The notes under the pieces: model-generated
Told to the model about the DNA's origin: nothing
Database searches by the model: none
The model's input: only the letters and a program-made list of their open reading frames with translations
Shown: in pieces, positions 43,983 to 53,461 of the stretch
Numbering within the stretch: position 1 is the stretch's first letter
How the letters are laid out: every line of letters begins with the position of its first letter
Source: Sanguibacter keddieii DSM 10542
GTDB lineage: Bacteria > Actinomycetota > Actinomycetes > Actinomycetales > Cellulomonadaceae
Direction: 5' to 3'
Assembly: GCF_000024925.1 (NCBI RefSeq)
Contig: NC_013521.1
Location: 3,782,001 to 3,846,000, forward strand
Length of the DNA stretch: 64,000 nt
Position numbers and translations under genes: made by a program

Positions 43983-46535
43983 GTGGACCAGGGACGTGGA
44001 CAGACCGACCGGCAGCCCCCAGGCGGGGTGGCGGGTGGGTCCGGCGCGCCCGGGCGCAGCGCGAGAGGCCGGCTCCGGGGTGGTCTGGGACTGCCGGCGG
44101 GCCGCACCCTCGACCGTCTGAGCGACGAGGAGCTCGTCGCCCGTGCCCGTGCGCACGCCGCCTCAGACACCTCCGCCCTCGACCCCTTCGACGTGCTGTG
44201 GCGTCGGCACGCCGACGCCGGCCGCAGGGCGGCCGTGGGCATCACCCGTGCGAGCGACCCTGACGACCTGGTTCAGGAGGCCTACCTGCGGATCTACTCC
44301 GCGGTGAGCCGCGGCAAGGGGCCCGACGGGCCGTTCCGGCCGTACCTGTACCAGTCGATCCGGAACATCGCAGCCACCTGGGCGGCGCGACCCCGCGACG
44401 ACAGCGTCGACCTGATGCCTGACCTCAGCGACGGCACCGACATCTCCGAGACGGTCCTCGAGGGCACCGTCACCGCGACGGCGTTCCGGTCGCTGCCCGC
44501 ACGCTGGCAGGAGGTCCTCTGGTACTCCGAGGTCGAAGGCCTGGAGCCTGCCGATATCGCGCCGATGCTCGCCCTCAGCCCGAGCGCCGTGTCCGCCCTC
44601 GCGTACCGGGCGCGCGAAGGTCTGCGACGCGCCTGGCTGCAGGCCCACGTGAGCTCGACGTCCCTGCCCGCAGGGTGCCGGTGGTCCGCCGAGCGGATGG
44701 GCGACGCCCACCGCGGCGCGCTCAGCGGGACCGCCCGGGCACGCTTCGACGAGCACGTCGACGGGTGCGCCCGGTGCACGATCGTCCTCGGTGAGGTCGA
44801 CGAGGTGTCCAAGCGCCTCGGGCTCGTGCTCGTGCCGCTGCTCGTCGGGATGCCGTGGGCTGCGTTCCAGACGATGACTGCCGCGGGTGCTGGTCCTGCC
44901 GTCGGGTCCGGCACTGCCGTGGGCGCGGGTGCTGCTGTGGGCTCTGACGCCGCTATGGACTCAGGCGCTGCTGCGGGCTCAGGCGCGGCCTCGTCGTCCG
45001 TCGGCTCGTCCCCCACGGCCGCCAGCCCCGTCCGTGCGCACGGCCGGAGCGCCGGCGCGACCTCTCGACGTGTCGGCTCCGGTGCCCTGGCCGTGATGGT
45101 GGTCGCCGGGCTGGCGACGGTCTCCGGTGCCGTGGTGCTCGCGTCGAACCTGGCCGGCGGGTCCGAGGTCGCTGCGGGGGCACCGCCGGCGCCCCCGAGC
45201 ACGACGTCGTCTCCGGCGTCCCCACCGGTCGGCGCGGTGCCGTCCGAGGAGGGGACCGTCGAGGAACCGGTCGGCGACCCGGAGGACTCCCCGACGGTCG
45301 AGGTGCCACCGGTCGCCCCCACGAGACCCTGGCGCGAGATCCCTGATCCCCCGTCGACTCCCGAGCCGCAGGAGCCGGCGGCCGTCCCCGCGCTCCCGAC
45401 CCTGCCGCCGCTCGCGCCCTACGAGCCCTACGAACCGGCCGCTCCGACGGATCCGACTGCTCCCTCCGAGCCGACGGACCCGACGGGCCCGTCGGAGCCG
45501 ACCGACCCCACGACCGAGGTGCCCGACGTGACAGGGCCCGCTGTGCCGACGCTCACCGGCCCGCCCGCTGGTGTGCCGCTGACGACCTTCCCGACGGTCT
45601 CCGGGGTCGCGGACCCCGGGGTCACCGTCGTGCTCACCACGGGCGACGGTGCGTCGTTGACGACCGCGGTCGCCGACGACGCGGGGGCGTGGTCGACACC
45701 GGTGTGCCCGGACGTCACGGCAGCACCCGGCGCCTGCCTGGCAGACGTCGCGACGCTCGTGGTCCAGGCGCACGCCCTCGACGAGAGCACCGGCCTGTCC
45801 TCCGAGGTGTCGGACGCGCTGGAGTGGGACTTCGAGAGGCCGACGCTCTCCGTGCCCGCCGAGGCCGGGCCGGTGGTGGCCGGGGACGTCTCGGTCCTGC
45901 TGGAGGGAGCCGCCGGGCAGTACGTCCAGGTGAGCATCGACGGTGTTCCGACGGGCCGCTACCACCTCATGCCCCAGTCCACCCCGCTCGTGTGGAGCGG
46001 CGCCACCCCCGGCGCGCACGCGCTGAGCGTCAGGTACGTGACGGTGACCGGGACGGGCGACGCTGTGCGCGTCACGGGCTTCGGTCCGAACCGCACGTCG
46101 ACCGTGGAGGTCGAGCCGCAGCCCGCCCCGCCGGGTGCGGTGCCACCCGAGGAGGAGCCGGCGGGAGACGCGGCGGCGCCGCGGCAGCCTGGGGACGGGA
46201 ACGCAGGAGACGTCTCCGCGGACGACACCGCCCTGGTCGGCGAGGCGACAGTCGGCGAGACAGGGGTCGGGGAAGCAGAGGGCGGCGAGAAAGCAGCAGG
46301 CGAGGCGACTGGTGGTGCACCAGGAGCGGCTGGTCTCGCGCCGCCCGACGAGGCGACAGCTGACGGAGCGACGGCAGGAGCCGTAGCCCGGGAGGGCTTG
46401 GACGACATCCCGACGGGATCGTCGGCCGACCCGCAGAAGTCCGCGCCCGCACCTGAGGTCAGTCCTGGGTCCGAGGCAGCGCCTGCACCAACGCCATCGG
46501 AACCACATGGTGAGACGTTCGGGGAAACCCGCTGA
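43983..46535 (+). CDS. ECF sigma factor fused to zinc-finger, transmembrane and extracellular Ig-like module
   Basis: An 850-residue fusion. Residues about 65-110 form sigma region 2 (SDPDDLVQEAYLRIYSAV) and about 165-220 region 4 (RSLPARWQEVLWYSEVEGLE). Next is HVDGCARC (His258-Cys262-Cys265), the HxxxCxxC zinc motif of anti-sigma factors. A hydrophobic stretch at about 280-295 and a clear transmembrane helix at about 367-388 follow, then Pro/Thr-rich repeats and beta-rich Ig-like segments (PTLTGPPAGVPL, TFPTVSGVADPGVTVVL). The tail is Glu/Gly/Ala-rich. The sigma factor, its inhibitor-like finger and an external domain are thus one chain. GTG start with weak GA-rich site. The stop overlaps the promoter of the next gene. 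Confidence 0.85.
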   Translation: MDQGRGQTDRQPPGGVAGGSGAPGRSARGRLRGGLGLPAGRTLDRLSDEELVARARAHAASDTSALDPFDVLWRRHADAGRRAAVGITRASDPDDLVQEAYLRIYSAVSRGKGPDGPFRPYLYQSIRNIAATWAARPRDDSVDLMPDLSDGTDISETVLEGTVTATAFRSLPARWQEVLWYSEVEGLEPADIAPMLALSPSAVSALAYRAREGLRRAWLQAHVSSTSLPAGCRWSAERMGDAHRGALSGTARARFDEHVDGCARCTIVLGEVDEVSKRLGLVLVPLLVGMPWAAFQTMTAAGAGPAVGSGTAVGAGAAVGSDAAMDSGAAAGSGAASSSVGSSPTAASPVRAHGRSAGATSRRVGSGALAVMVVAGLATVSGAVVLASNLAGGSEVAAGAPPAPPSTTSSPASPPVGAVPSEEGTVEEPVGDPEDSPTVEVPPVAPTRPWREIPDPPSTPEPQEPAAVPALPTLPPLAPYEPYEPAAPTDPTAPSEPTDPTGPSEPTDPTTEVPDVTGPAVPTLTGPPAGVPLTTFPTVSGVADPGVTVVLTTGDGASLTTAVADDAGAWSTPVCPDVTAAPGACLADVATLVVQAHALDESTGLSSEVSDALEWDFERPTLSVPAEAGPVVAGDVSVLLEGAAGQYVQVSIDGVPTGRYHLMPQSTPLVWSGATPGAHALSVRYVTVTGTGDAVRVTGFGPNRTSTVEVEPQPAPPGAVPPEEEPAGDAAAPRQPGDGNAGDVSADDTALVGEATVGETGVGEAEGGEKAAGEATGGAPGAAGLAPPDEATADGATAGAVAREGLDDIPTGSSADPQKSAPAPEVSPGSEAAPAPTPSEPHGETFGETR

Positions 46536-46559
46536 CAGGTCGGGCGCCCTTGCTATACC
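46532..46559 (+). promoter_or_regulatory. Extended -10 promoter for the SAM-IV-controlled transcript
   Basis: CTGACA (overlapping the sigma gene stop codon) and TATACC are separated by 16 bases, with TGC directly before the -10. The predicted start falls a few bases before the riboswitch. Confidence 0.7.
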
Positions 46560-46569
46560 GGTCACTCAA

Positions 46570-46670
46570 GGTCACGAGAACCGACGCGAAGCCCCGGCTG
46601 GTCGGACAGCAACCCCCATGTCACGGCGGGGTGCTCCGGGAGATGACCTGGCCGGCCCCTCCGGGTCGGC
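46570..46670 (+). ncRNA. SAM-IV-type riboswitch upstream of flavin reductase
   Basis: GGTCACGAG opens the P1 helix and TGACC closes it (46644-46648). Between them are a P2 stem CCGAC/GTCGG, the conserved GCAACC and GGGGTGCTCCGGG segments, then a separate 8-bp 3' hairpin GCCGGCCC/GGGTCGGC. This arrangement fits SAM-IV in actinobacteria. It should lower expression of the downstream gene when S-adenosylmethionine is abundant. Confidence 0.85.
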
Positions 46671-46700
46671 AAGCCACGACGGACCACCGAAGGACAGCAC

Positions 46701-47225
46701 ATGACCATCCAGGACGAGCGCATCGCCGACCTCGACACGCACCTCTCCCCTGACGAGTTCAAGACCGTCTTCCGCCAGCACCCGGCCGGGGTCGCCGTCG
46801 TGACCCTGCGCGGGCCCCAGGGCCACGTGGGGTTCACCGCGACGTCGGTCATCTCCGTGTCTGCGGCGCCGCCGCTGCTCGCGTTCTCGATCGCCGGGAC
46901 GTCGTCGTCGTGGGCGGCGCTCGCTGCCGCCGAGACCGTCGCGGTGAGCTTCTTGGCGCAGGACCAGGACGACGTCTCGGCGCGCTTCGCGACGAGCGGC
47001 ATCGACCGCTTCGCCGGGGGCGGCTGGACCGAGCTGCCGAGCGGCGAGGCCGTGATCGACGGTGCGGTCACCTGGCTGCGCGGTCGTGTGCTGGAGCGCA
47101 CCCCCGTCGGCGAGAGCTTCCTCGTGTCGATCCGCGCCATCGAGTCCAGCACCCGCCCGGACGCCACGCCGCTCGTGTTCCACGACCGCACGTACCACCG
47201 TATCGGCGACCACACGGCGATCTGA
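46701..47225 (+). CDS. Flavin reductase family protein
   Basis: A 174-residue FMN-binding split-barrel protein. FRQHPAGVAVVTL, GFTATSVISVSAAPPLLAFSI and the C-terminal FHDRTYHRIG are typical of NAD(P)H:FMN reductases that feed two-component monooxygenases. GAAGGAC precedes the ATG. The SAM-IV riboswitch in its leader ties it to sulfur supply, for example FMNH2 for desulfonation or sulfone cleavage; the partner monooxygenase is not in the window. The gene is alone on its transcript. Confidence 0.9.
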   Translation: MTIQDERIADLDTHLSPDEFKTVFRQHPAGVAVVTLRGPQGHVGFTATSVISVSAAPPLLAFSIAGTSSSWAALAAAETVAVSFLAQDQDDVSARFATSGIDRFAGGGWTELPSGEAVIDGAVTWLRGRVLERTPVGESFLVSIRAIESSTRPDATPLVFHDRTYHRIGDHTAI

Positions 47226-47370
47226 GAGCGTGGGAGAGTCGCTCGGGTCTCCCTGTGAAACCTCCTGCTCACGGCTCGCCCTCGGGTCTCATGGTCAGAA
47301 GCCGAGTCTCACGCTCAGGGCTCTCTTGGGTCCCACGCTCACGGCTCGCTCGGATCTCCTGCTCAGGCCC
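47226..47370. repeat. Degenerate GCTCACGGCTCG-type intergenic repeats
   Basis: Several imperfect copies of a unit of about 22-25 bases (GCTCACGGCTCG...GGTCTC) follow the flavin reductase stop. No ORF in this stretch looks coding. Confidence 0.55.
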
Positions 47371-47400
47371 GAATGAGGTCTCCGGCTCGAGGCACCGGCC

Positions 47401-47440
47401 GGGCCGATCGAGCATCGGACGGACCGATCGAGCATCGGAC
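47401..47440. repeat. 20-bp tandem repeat, each copy a small hairpin
   Basis: Two copies differing at one base; each contains CCGAT-CGAGC-ATCGG. They lie between the convergent flavin reductase and HNH genes and may act as a terminator. Confidence 0.7.
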
Positions 47441-47468
47441 GCGACGGCGGACCAGCCGACAGATCGTG

Positions 47469-49389
47469 TCAGAACGGTGGTTCGTCGGGGAACTGAGACT
47501 GGTCTCCGTCCTCAGACGCCGCGGCGCACGCCGACAGCTCGACCTCATGTCGACGAGCCATCGCTCGTGCGGCGTGGTCGATGTAGGTGCGACCCGAGGG
47601 CGCGGTCCAGTGCACGACGTCGCCGGTGAAGGCAGCCTCGTCGTGCGCTGGAGCGCGATGTCGTGAGCCTGGGCGTGATGTGGGCCCGTCGGGTGCGTTG
47701 GTCGACTGCCTCGAGGGCGGATCTGTCGACGACCTCCCGGGTGGTCCGTGGTCGTCGACCGGCGGTCCGGTGCTGACGGTCCAGGCAGTGGTGTGCTTGA
47801 GGCGGTGGTGGTTGCGGCACAGGTGGATGAGGTTGTGGTGGTCGGTGGTTCCGCCGTGGGCCCAGTCCTTGACGTGGTCGATGTCGCAGCGTTGGGCTCT
47901 GCGTGAGCATCCGGGGAACCGGCAGGTCTCGTCGCGGATGCGCAGCCAGGACTTGAGGTCTGCGGGGACTGCGTAGCGGTCTCGTCCGACGGAGAGGACT
48001 GTCCCGGTCTCGGGGTGGGTCAAGATCCGCAGGAAGCTCGGTGCCTGGGCTGCGAGGCGTCGGGCGGTGTGTGCGTCGATGGGTCCGTGGCCTGCGAGAT
48101 CGCCGGGCTCCTCGGAGTGGCCGAGGAGCGTCATGACGGGGATGGTGACGGCGACCTGGGGCTTGATGCCACCGAGGGAGATGCGGTCGGCGACACCCGC
48201 GATCGACCGGCTGGGCTCGCCCGTGGTCTCGTTCGTGTCGGCGCCAGCCTGCGGTGCGTGTCGGTCGAGGCTGCTGTGCGCGGCCGCACCGGTGGTTCCG
48301 CTCGTGCCCGAGACCGTGGCCGCGCCGGTGGTTCCGTTCGTACGCGTGCCGGCGCCCGTGCTCGTGACAGCGGCGGTGGCGGTCGCCAGGGCCTGGCGGG
48401 CGTCGTCGTCGAGGAGCAGGTCGACGCTGGCGTCGGCGCGCAGCTGGGCCAGGGTGCGGGGCTCGTCGGGGCCTGGCGACCGCCGTCGCGATGTCGGTGA
48501 GGCGGTTGAAGATGGCTGTGGCCTGGACTGCGGGCAGGTACTGGTGCAGCCATGCCATGCCGTCCTGGCAGGGTTGGAGCTCTACGTGGCGCTCGACGGC
48601 TGCGACCTGGTGACGCTCGACCAACGGGCGGGAGTCACGGCGCTCCCGCTCGCGGCGCGCGACCCGTTTGAGGACTGCGACGGTGGTGGTGCGCGCCCTG
48701 TCGGACAGCAGCAGGTCCAGCTCTCGGCGGGAGGTCTCGTCCAGGCCCACCGTGGCACCCAGGACGGCCTCGGCATGCCGGTACGACACCTGCCCCTGGC
48801 TCAGTGCGGCCATGGTGGCGGGGTGCTCGTGGACCAAGGCCTGGGACTCCGCGACCAGCGCCGACGCCGACCCCTCGGGCAGTTGCAGCGCGCAGGCGAC
48901 CTCGGAGACCAACCACCGCTCAGCCAGCCGGTGGTCGGTCAGGGACGCCGCCTCCTCACCCCGGCCACGTGCCACGGCGTCGGTGGCAGCCACCGACCAG
49001 CGGCGCAGGTCGTCCACGCGCCGGGCGCACCGCGCCTGGGCAGCAGCAACCTCGGCGAACCCTGCCACGACCGCGTCGACCAGCTCGCCCTGACGGTGGT
49101 TCATCTGCGCGACCGTCATCGGCTCCAGCACCTCAGGCCACCCACCCTCAGGTGACGGTGACGGCGACGGTGGCTCCACGACGGATGCCGGCGACGGCGG
49201 TGGCAGGACGCCCGACGGCACGACATCCGACGGCACGACGCCCGACGGCACAGCATCCGACGGCACGACGCCCGACGGCACTGCGGGGGAGAGCGCAGAA
49301 GGGGAAGAAGGGGAGGCGGCACCGGCGGACGACCGCACAGCAGGGCCAACGCCGTGCGCTTCGTCAGGTTTCCGCCGTTCGGTCGACAT
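47469..49389 (-). pseudogene. DUF222/HNH endonuclease (13E12-type) with a frameshift
   Basis: The N-terminal DUF222 half (start at 49389; QMNHRQGELVDAVVAGFAEV, ASLTDHRLAERWLVSEVACA) and the C-terminal HNH half (CRFPGCSRRAQRCDIDHVKD, HNLIHLCRNHH) are in different frames. The shift falls at a CCCC run (plus-strand 48468-48471): deleting one C restores ARPDEPRTLAQLRADAS and a continuous protein of about 640 residues. The HNH catalytic and zinc residues are intact. This is a broken gene, a programmed shift or a sequencing error. Such proteins are common multicopy actinobacterial genes with unproven nuclease roles. A TAGAAT element (49396-49401) places the transcript start at the ATG, so it may be leaderless. 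Confidence 0.85.
49202..49276 (-). repeat. Five 15-bp coding repeats (Val-Pro-Ser-Gly/Asp)
   Basis: Five tandem 15-base units (about GGCACGACGCCCGAC) encode VPSGV/VPSDA repeats in the Pro-rich N-terminus of the HNH gene. They are contiguous and coding, not a CRISPR array. Confidence 0.88.
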
Positions 49390-49582
49390 GTGGCAATTCT
49401 ACGGATCACCACTGACACTCACGCTGAGCTACGCGCGGCCTGCCCGTCCCACCATCGGACGGCCGAGCCGACCAGGCCGACGAGGCCGAGGAGGCCGGCT
49501 CTGCCGCATCGGCTCACTCCGATTCACCAGGCACCAGGCACCAGGCACCAGGCCACTGCATCCTCGTCCGGGCCGACCGCGC

Positions 49583-49780
49583 TCATCGCTGCAGGAGCCG
49601 CCTGCGGACCCAGACGTCGAGAAGGATCAGCACCCCGGCGAGGTTCGCGACCGACCCGATGATCGCCAGGTAGGGCCGCCCGACCATGAACAGCGCGACA
49701 CCCACGACGAGCAGGGCCACCGCGACCCCCGTGAGCAGGCGAGTCCGGTCGGCAGCGACAGTCTCAGGCTGGTTCGTCAT
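49583..49780 (-). CDS. Small two-helix membrane protein
   Basis: A 65-residue protein with two hydrophobic helices (LLTGVAVALLVVGVALFMVG and YLAIIGSVANLAGVLILLDV) between a polar start and an Arg-rich end. GAGG directly precedes the ATG, closer than usual. Function unknown. The regions on either side (49390-49582 and 49781-49960) hold no other supportable gene; a CAGGCAC heptamer repeats three times near 49530-49555. Confidence 0.7.
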   Translation of the reverse strand: MTNQPETVAADRTRLLTGVAVALLVVGVALFMVGRPYLAIIGSVANLAGVLILLDVWVRRRLLQR

Positions 49781-49960
49781 CCTCAGAGGCTAGCAACGGG
49801 ACATCTCGCCCCGACAGGATGAGATCCGGCGCTACGCCTCTCCCGGTGCCTGCGGAAGGGCGTGCGGAGGGCTGTGCAGAGCGGCGGGCCCCTGACCGCC
49901 TCCGACGCTGCACGCCCCTCCGCGTCCGGAACCTCGCCCTATCCGCTGCACCCGCCCCCC

Positions 49961-50497
49961 TCACCGCGTCAGCGGCAGCCCTGCCGCAGCCCAGCCGGGC
50001 GCGCCGCCGTCGACCTGGCGGACATCGGTGTAGCCGCGGGCGATGAGCTCGGCCGCCACCGGGCCGGAACCGCGCTCGGAGCCGCACACCACGACGATCG
50101 GGGTGTCGAGCGAGACCGGGAGGCGCGGGCCGTCACCTGCCGCGGCACCGGCTGCGGCGAGCACGCTCGGGCTGGCGGTCGGGTCGAGCTCCGGCCCCAG
50201 GTCGGCACGGTCGGTGATCCGGGCGCCGTCGATCGAGCCGGTGGTCGCGCGCCCGGCTGCGCTGCGGACGTCGAGCAGCAGCCCACCTGAGGCCAGGTGG
50301 CCGGCGGCGTCCTGGGGGCTCACGAGCGGTGCCAGGGAGCGCGCCGCGGCGAGCGCCTCCTCGTCGGAGGGCGCAGGTGCCGCGGGGACAGGCGTCTGGG
50401 CGAGAGACGGCTGAGCAGGCTCAGCCTGGTCAGCCGCGGTCTGCGCAGCGTCTGCCGGGTCGGTGGTCGTGCTGGACGAGCTCGTCGTGCTGGTCAT
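49961..50497 (-). CDS. Rhodanese-like sulfurtransferase
   Basis: A 178-residue protein: a 45-residue Ser/Thr/Ala-rich start, then a rhodanese domain with LLLDVRSAAG and the active-site loop VVVCGSERGSGPVA (persulfide-forming Cys). GYTDVRQVDGGAPGWAAAGLP closes the domain. Its ATG overlaps the stop of the ABC ATPase gene (ATGA), so it is the last gene of the SAM-IV-controlled transporter operon. The context suggests that it handles sulfur released from the imported compound. Confidence 0.9.
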   Translation of the reverse strand: MTSTTSSSSTTTDPADAAQTAADQAEPAQPSLAQTPVPAAPAPSDEEALAAARSLAPLVSPQDAAGHLASGGLLLDVRSAAGRATTGSIDGARITDRADLGPELDPTASPSVLAAAGAAAGDGPRLPVSLDTPIVVVCGSERGSGPVAAELIARGYTDVRQVDGGAPGWAAAGLPLTR

Positions 50498-52479
50498 GAT
50501 GAGTCCTCTCGGTGGTGATGACTGGCTGAGATGGGTCGCGGAGAGTCAGGCTCCCTGCACAGACGCGCGGTCGCGCCGCTCCCCGTCGCGAGCGGGGACA
50601 CCCCGTCGCGACCGGCGACAGCCTCGACGCGACCAGGGATCGCCTCGAGCAGCGCCTGCGTGTACTCGTGCTGGGGGTCAGCGAAGATCTGCTCGGTCGT
50701 GCCGCTCTCGACGAGCCTGCCCCGCGACATCACGCCGACGCGGTCGGAGATCTGCCGCACGACCGCGAGGTCGTGCGAGATGAACAGGTAGCTGAGCCCG
50801 AGGTCGTGCTGCAGGTCGACGAGCAGCTGGAGGATCTGTGCCTGGACGGAGACGTCGAGGGCCGACACCGGCTCGTCGAGGACGACCACCTGCGGGTGCA
50901 GGGCGAGCGCCCGGGCGATCGCGACGCGCTGGCGCTGTCCGCCCGAGAGCTCGGCGGGGTGCCGGTGGAGCGCCGACGTCGGCAGCGCCACCTGGTCGAG
51001 CAGCTCCGCGGCGCGCCGCGCGCGCGACGCCCGGTCGCCGACGCGAAACGCCTCGAGCGGCTCGGTGAGCACCTGCGCGATGGTGAACCGCGGGTCGAGC
51101 GACGCGTAGGGGTTCTGGTAGACGAGCTGCAGGTGCTCGCGGAGACGACGCAGGCGTCGGCCGCGCACCCGGGTGATGTCCTGGCCGTCGACGTGCACGG
51201 AGCCGGAGGTCGGGTCGGCGAGGCGCAGCACGAGACGCGCGGTGGTGGACTTCCCCGACCCGGACTCGCCGACGATCGCGAAGGTCTCGCCGCGCGGGAC
51301 CGAGAAGGACACGCCGTCGACCGCCCGCAGGGTCTTCTTGCCGCCACCGTGCTGCGGCACGGAGAACTCCTTGACGAGGTCGCGCACCTCGACGACCGGC
51401 TCGAGCGAGACGGCGGAGGCACCCGGGCCGCTCGCCCCGTCGGTCGGCGAGGCAGCCGAGACCGGCCCAGCCAGCGGGGTCGACGCCGCTGCAGGAGCCG
51501 ACGCTGCCGACCCCACCAGCGCCCGCGGCCGCAGCCTGCTCGGCGAGAGCGACGGCGCCGCGGCGACGAGCGCCTTCGTGTACGGGTCCTGCGGGTCTTC
51601 GAGGATCTGCCGGGCGCTGCCCTCCTCGACCACCCTCCCCTTGTTCATGACGACGACGCGCTGGGCCCGCTCGGCGGCGACGCCGAGGTCGTGGGTGACG
51701 AGCAGCACGGCGGTGCCGAGCTCGGCGGTCAGGGACCCGAGGTGGTCGAGGACCGCGCGCTGCACGGTGACGTCGAGGGCAGAGGTGGGCTCGTCGGCGA
51801 TGACCAGCTCGGGCCGGCAGGCGAGCGCGATGCCGATGAGCACCCGTTGGCGCATGCCGCCGGACAGCTGGTGCGGGTACTGGCGGGCGACCGCCTCGGG
51901 GTCGCGCAGCCCGGCCTGCTCGAGGATCTCGACGACCCGCTCCCCCGTGGCCCGGCGGGCGAGCCCGGAGTGGACGACGAGCACGTCCGCCACCTGGTCG
52001 CCGATGCGCCGGACCGGGTTGAGGGAGACGGTCGGGTCCTGCGGCACGAGGCCGAGGCGGGCACCGCGGACCTGCTCGAGCTCCTTGTCGCCCCACGCGC
52101 TGATGTCGGTCCCGCCGAGCACGATGCGCCCGGCGGTCCGCACGCCGCCGCGCGGCAGCAGCCCGATGATCGCCTGCGCGGTGGTGGTCTTGCCCGAGCC
52201 GGACTCGCCGACGACGGCCACGACCTCGCCGGCGTCGACGTGCAGGTCGACGCCGCGGACCGCCGGGACGGTGCCGCGACGCGTGCGGTACGCGACCTCG
52301 AGGCCCTCGACGACGAGGAGCGGCCCGGAGCGCGCCGGCTGGTCACGGGTCTTGCCGGTCTGGGTCGCAGCCGACCGGGTGGTCACGGGTGACCTGGTCG
52401 CGCCGGACCGCCCGTCGGTCACCGGCGACCCGGTCGCGGTGTCCTGGGTCGAGCCGCTGGGGCTCTTCGTGCTGCTCAT
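50494..52479 (-). CDS. Double ATP-binding protein of an oligopeptide-type ABC transporter
   Basis: A 661-residue fusion of DppD-like and DppF-like ATPases. Each half has Walker A ([10 protein letters not shown] and [10 protein letters not shown]), a signature (LSGGMRQR and LSGGQRQR) and Walker B ([12 protein letters not shown] and [12 protein letters not shown]), so both sites should be active. The halves are joined by an Ala/Ser-rich linker at about residue 320-350. The ATG at 52479 overlaps the permease stop. It powers import through the two permeases encoded upstream. Confidence 0.95.
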   Translation of the reverse strand: MSSTKSPSGSTQDTATGSPVTDGRSGATRSPVTTRSAATQTGKTRDQPARSGPLLVVEGLEVAYRTRRGTVPAVRGVDLHVDAGEVVAVVGESGSGKTTTAQAIIGLLPRGGVRTAGRIVLGGTDISAWGDKELEQVRGARLGLVPQDPTVSLNPVRRIGDQVADVLVVHSGLARRATGERVVEILEQAGLRDPEAVARQYPHQLSGGMRQRVLIGIALACRPELVIADEPTSALDVTVQRAVLDHLGSLTAELGTAVLLVTHDLGVAAERAQRVVVMNKGRVVEEGSARQILEDPQDPYTKALVAAAPSLSPSRLRPRALVGSAASAPAAASTPLAGPVSAASPTDGASGPGASAVSLEPVVEVRDLVKEFSVPQHGGGKKTLRAVDGVSFSVPRGETFAIVGESGSGKSTTARLVLRLADPTSGSVHVDGQDITRVRGRRLRRLREHLQLVYQNPYASLDPRFTIAQVLTEPLEAFRVGDRASRARRAAELLDQVALPTSALHRHPAELSGGQRQRVAIARALALHPQVVVLDEPVSALDVSVQAQILQLLVDLQHDLGLSYLFISHDLAVVRQISDRVGVMSRGRLVESGTTEQIFADPQHEYTQALLEAIPGRVEAVAGRDGVSPLATGSGATARLCREPDSPRPISASHHHREDSS

Positions 52480-53450
52480 CGCAGGTCGCTCCATTCTCCG
52501 TCGAGGGCCCGGCTGACCCGGTTGGCCGAGAGCACCACGGCCACGACGACGAGCCCGGGCAGCGTGGTGAGCCACCACGAGGTGGCGAGGTAGTTGCGCC
52601 CCTCGGACACGAGGGACCCCCACTCGGGGGCGGGCGGGGCCGCACCGAAGCCGAGGAAGCTCAGTGCGGACACCGCGAGGATCGCGGAGCCGAACTCCAG
52701 GGCCGACAGCACGAGCACGGGGCCCGAGGAGTTGGGCAGCACGTGGCGGCGCAGGATCGTCAGGCGTCCGACGCCCGAGGCCGCTGCGGCCTCGACGAAC
52801 ACGGACTCGCGGACCCGCAGCACCTCGGCGCGCATGACGCGCGCGAACGAGGCGATGGCCGCAACCCCGACGGCGATGGCGACGTTGGTGGTGCCGAAGC
52901 CGAGCACGGTGACCACGGCGAGCGAGAGCAGCAGGCCGGGGACGGCGAGCAGCACGTCGACCACGCGCATGAGCACGTCGTCGACGACCCCGCCGACGAA
53001 CCCGGCCACCAGACCGATGCCCGACCCGGCCACGAGCGCGATGGCCACGGCGATCGAGGTGGCCTTCAGGGACAGCGCAGAGCCGTGCACGACGCGGGAG
53101 AACAGGTCGCGCCCGAGGTAGTCGGTCCCGAACCAGTACTGGGCGCTCGGCCCCTGCAGCTTGTCGGCCGGGACGCCCTCCGTCGGGCTGTAGGGCGCGA
53201 AGGCCGCGGGCCAGAAGGCCCAGGCGAGCGCGAGCGCGATGGCGAGGACTGCGAGCACGAGGCCCGGGCGGCGCACGAGCCACAGGGCGCGACGGCGCAG
53301 GCGCTCGGTGCGCGAGGGCACGGCCCACGCGTCGGTGTCGTGGAGCTCTCCGGCGGCCTCGGCGAGCGCGTGGTCGAGCCCGTCGGAGGACGAGACCCCG
53401 TCGGCTGGGCCGGTCGAAGCACCGCGGACGGTGATCGTCAGGTCTGACAT
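52476..53450 (-). CDS. ABC transporter permease (DppC/OppC type)
   Basis: A 324-residue membrane protein with about six helices. The N-terminal part has [19 protein letters not shown], the OppC-like hallmark, and the coupling loop reads [20 protein letters not shown] (EAA motif). GAGAGGAC precedes the ATG at 53450. Second gene of the operon, 11 bases after the first permease and overlapping the ATPase gene. Confidence 0.94.
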   Translation of the reverse strand: MSDLTITVRGASTGPADGVSSSDGLDHALAEAAGELHDTDAWAVPSRTERLRRRALWLVRRPGLVLAVLAIALALAWAFWPAAFAPYSPTEGVPADKLQGPSAQYWFGTDYLGRDLFSRVVHGSALSLKATSIAVAIALVAGSGIGLVAGFVGGVVDDVLMRVVDVLLAVPGLLLSLAVVTVLGFGTTNVAIAVGVAAIASFARVMRAEVLRVRESVFVEAAAASGVGRLTILRRHVLPNSSGPVLVLSALEFGSAILAVSALSFLGFGAAPPAPEWGSLVSEGRNYLATSWWLTTLPGLVVVAVVLSANRVSRALDGEWSDLR

Positions 53451-53461
53451 GGTGCGTCCTC

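Noticed and set aside
49202-49276. Possible CRISPR repeats
   Set aside because: Units are 15 bases, contiguous without spacers and in frame in a coding region.
47469-49389. Insertion sequence or transposase
   Set aside because: DUF222/HNH proteins are not transposases, and no terminal inverted repeats or target duplications flank the gene.
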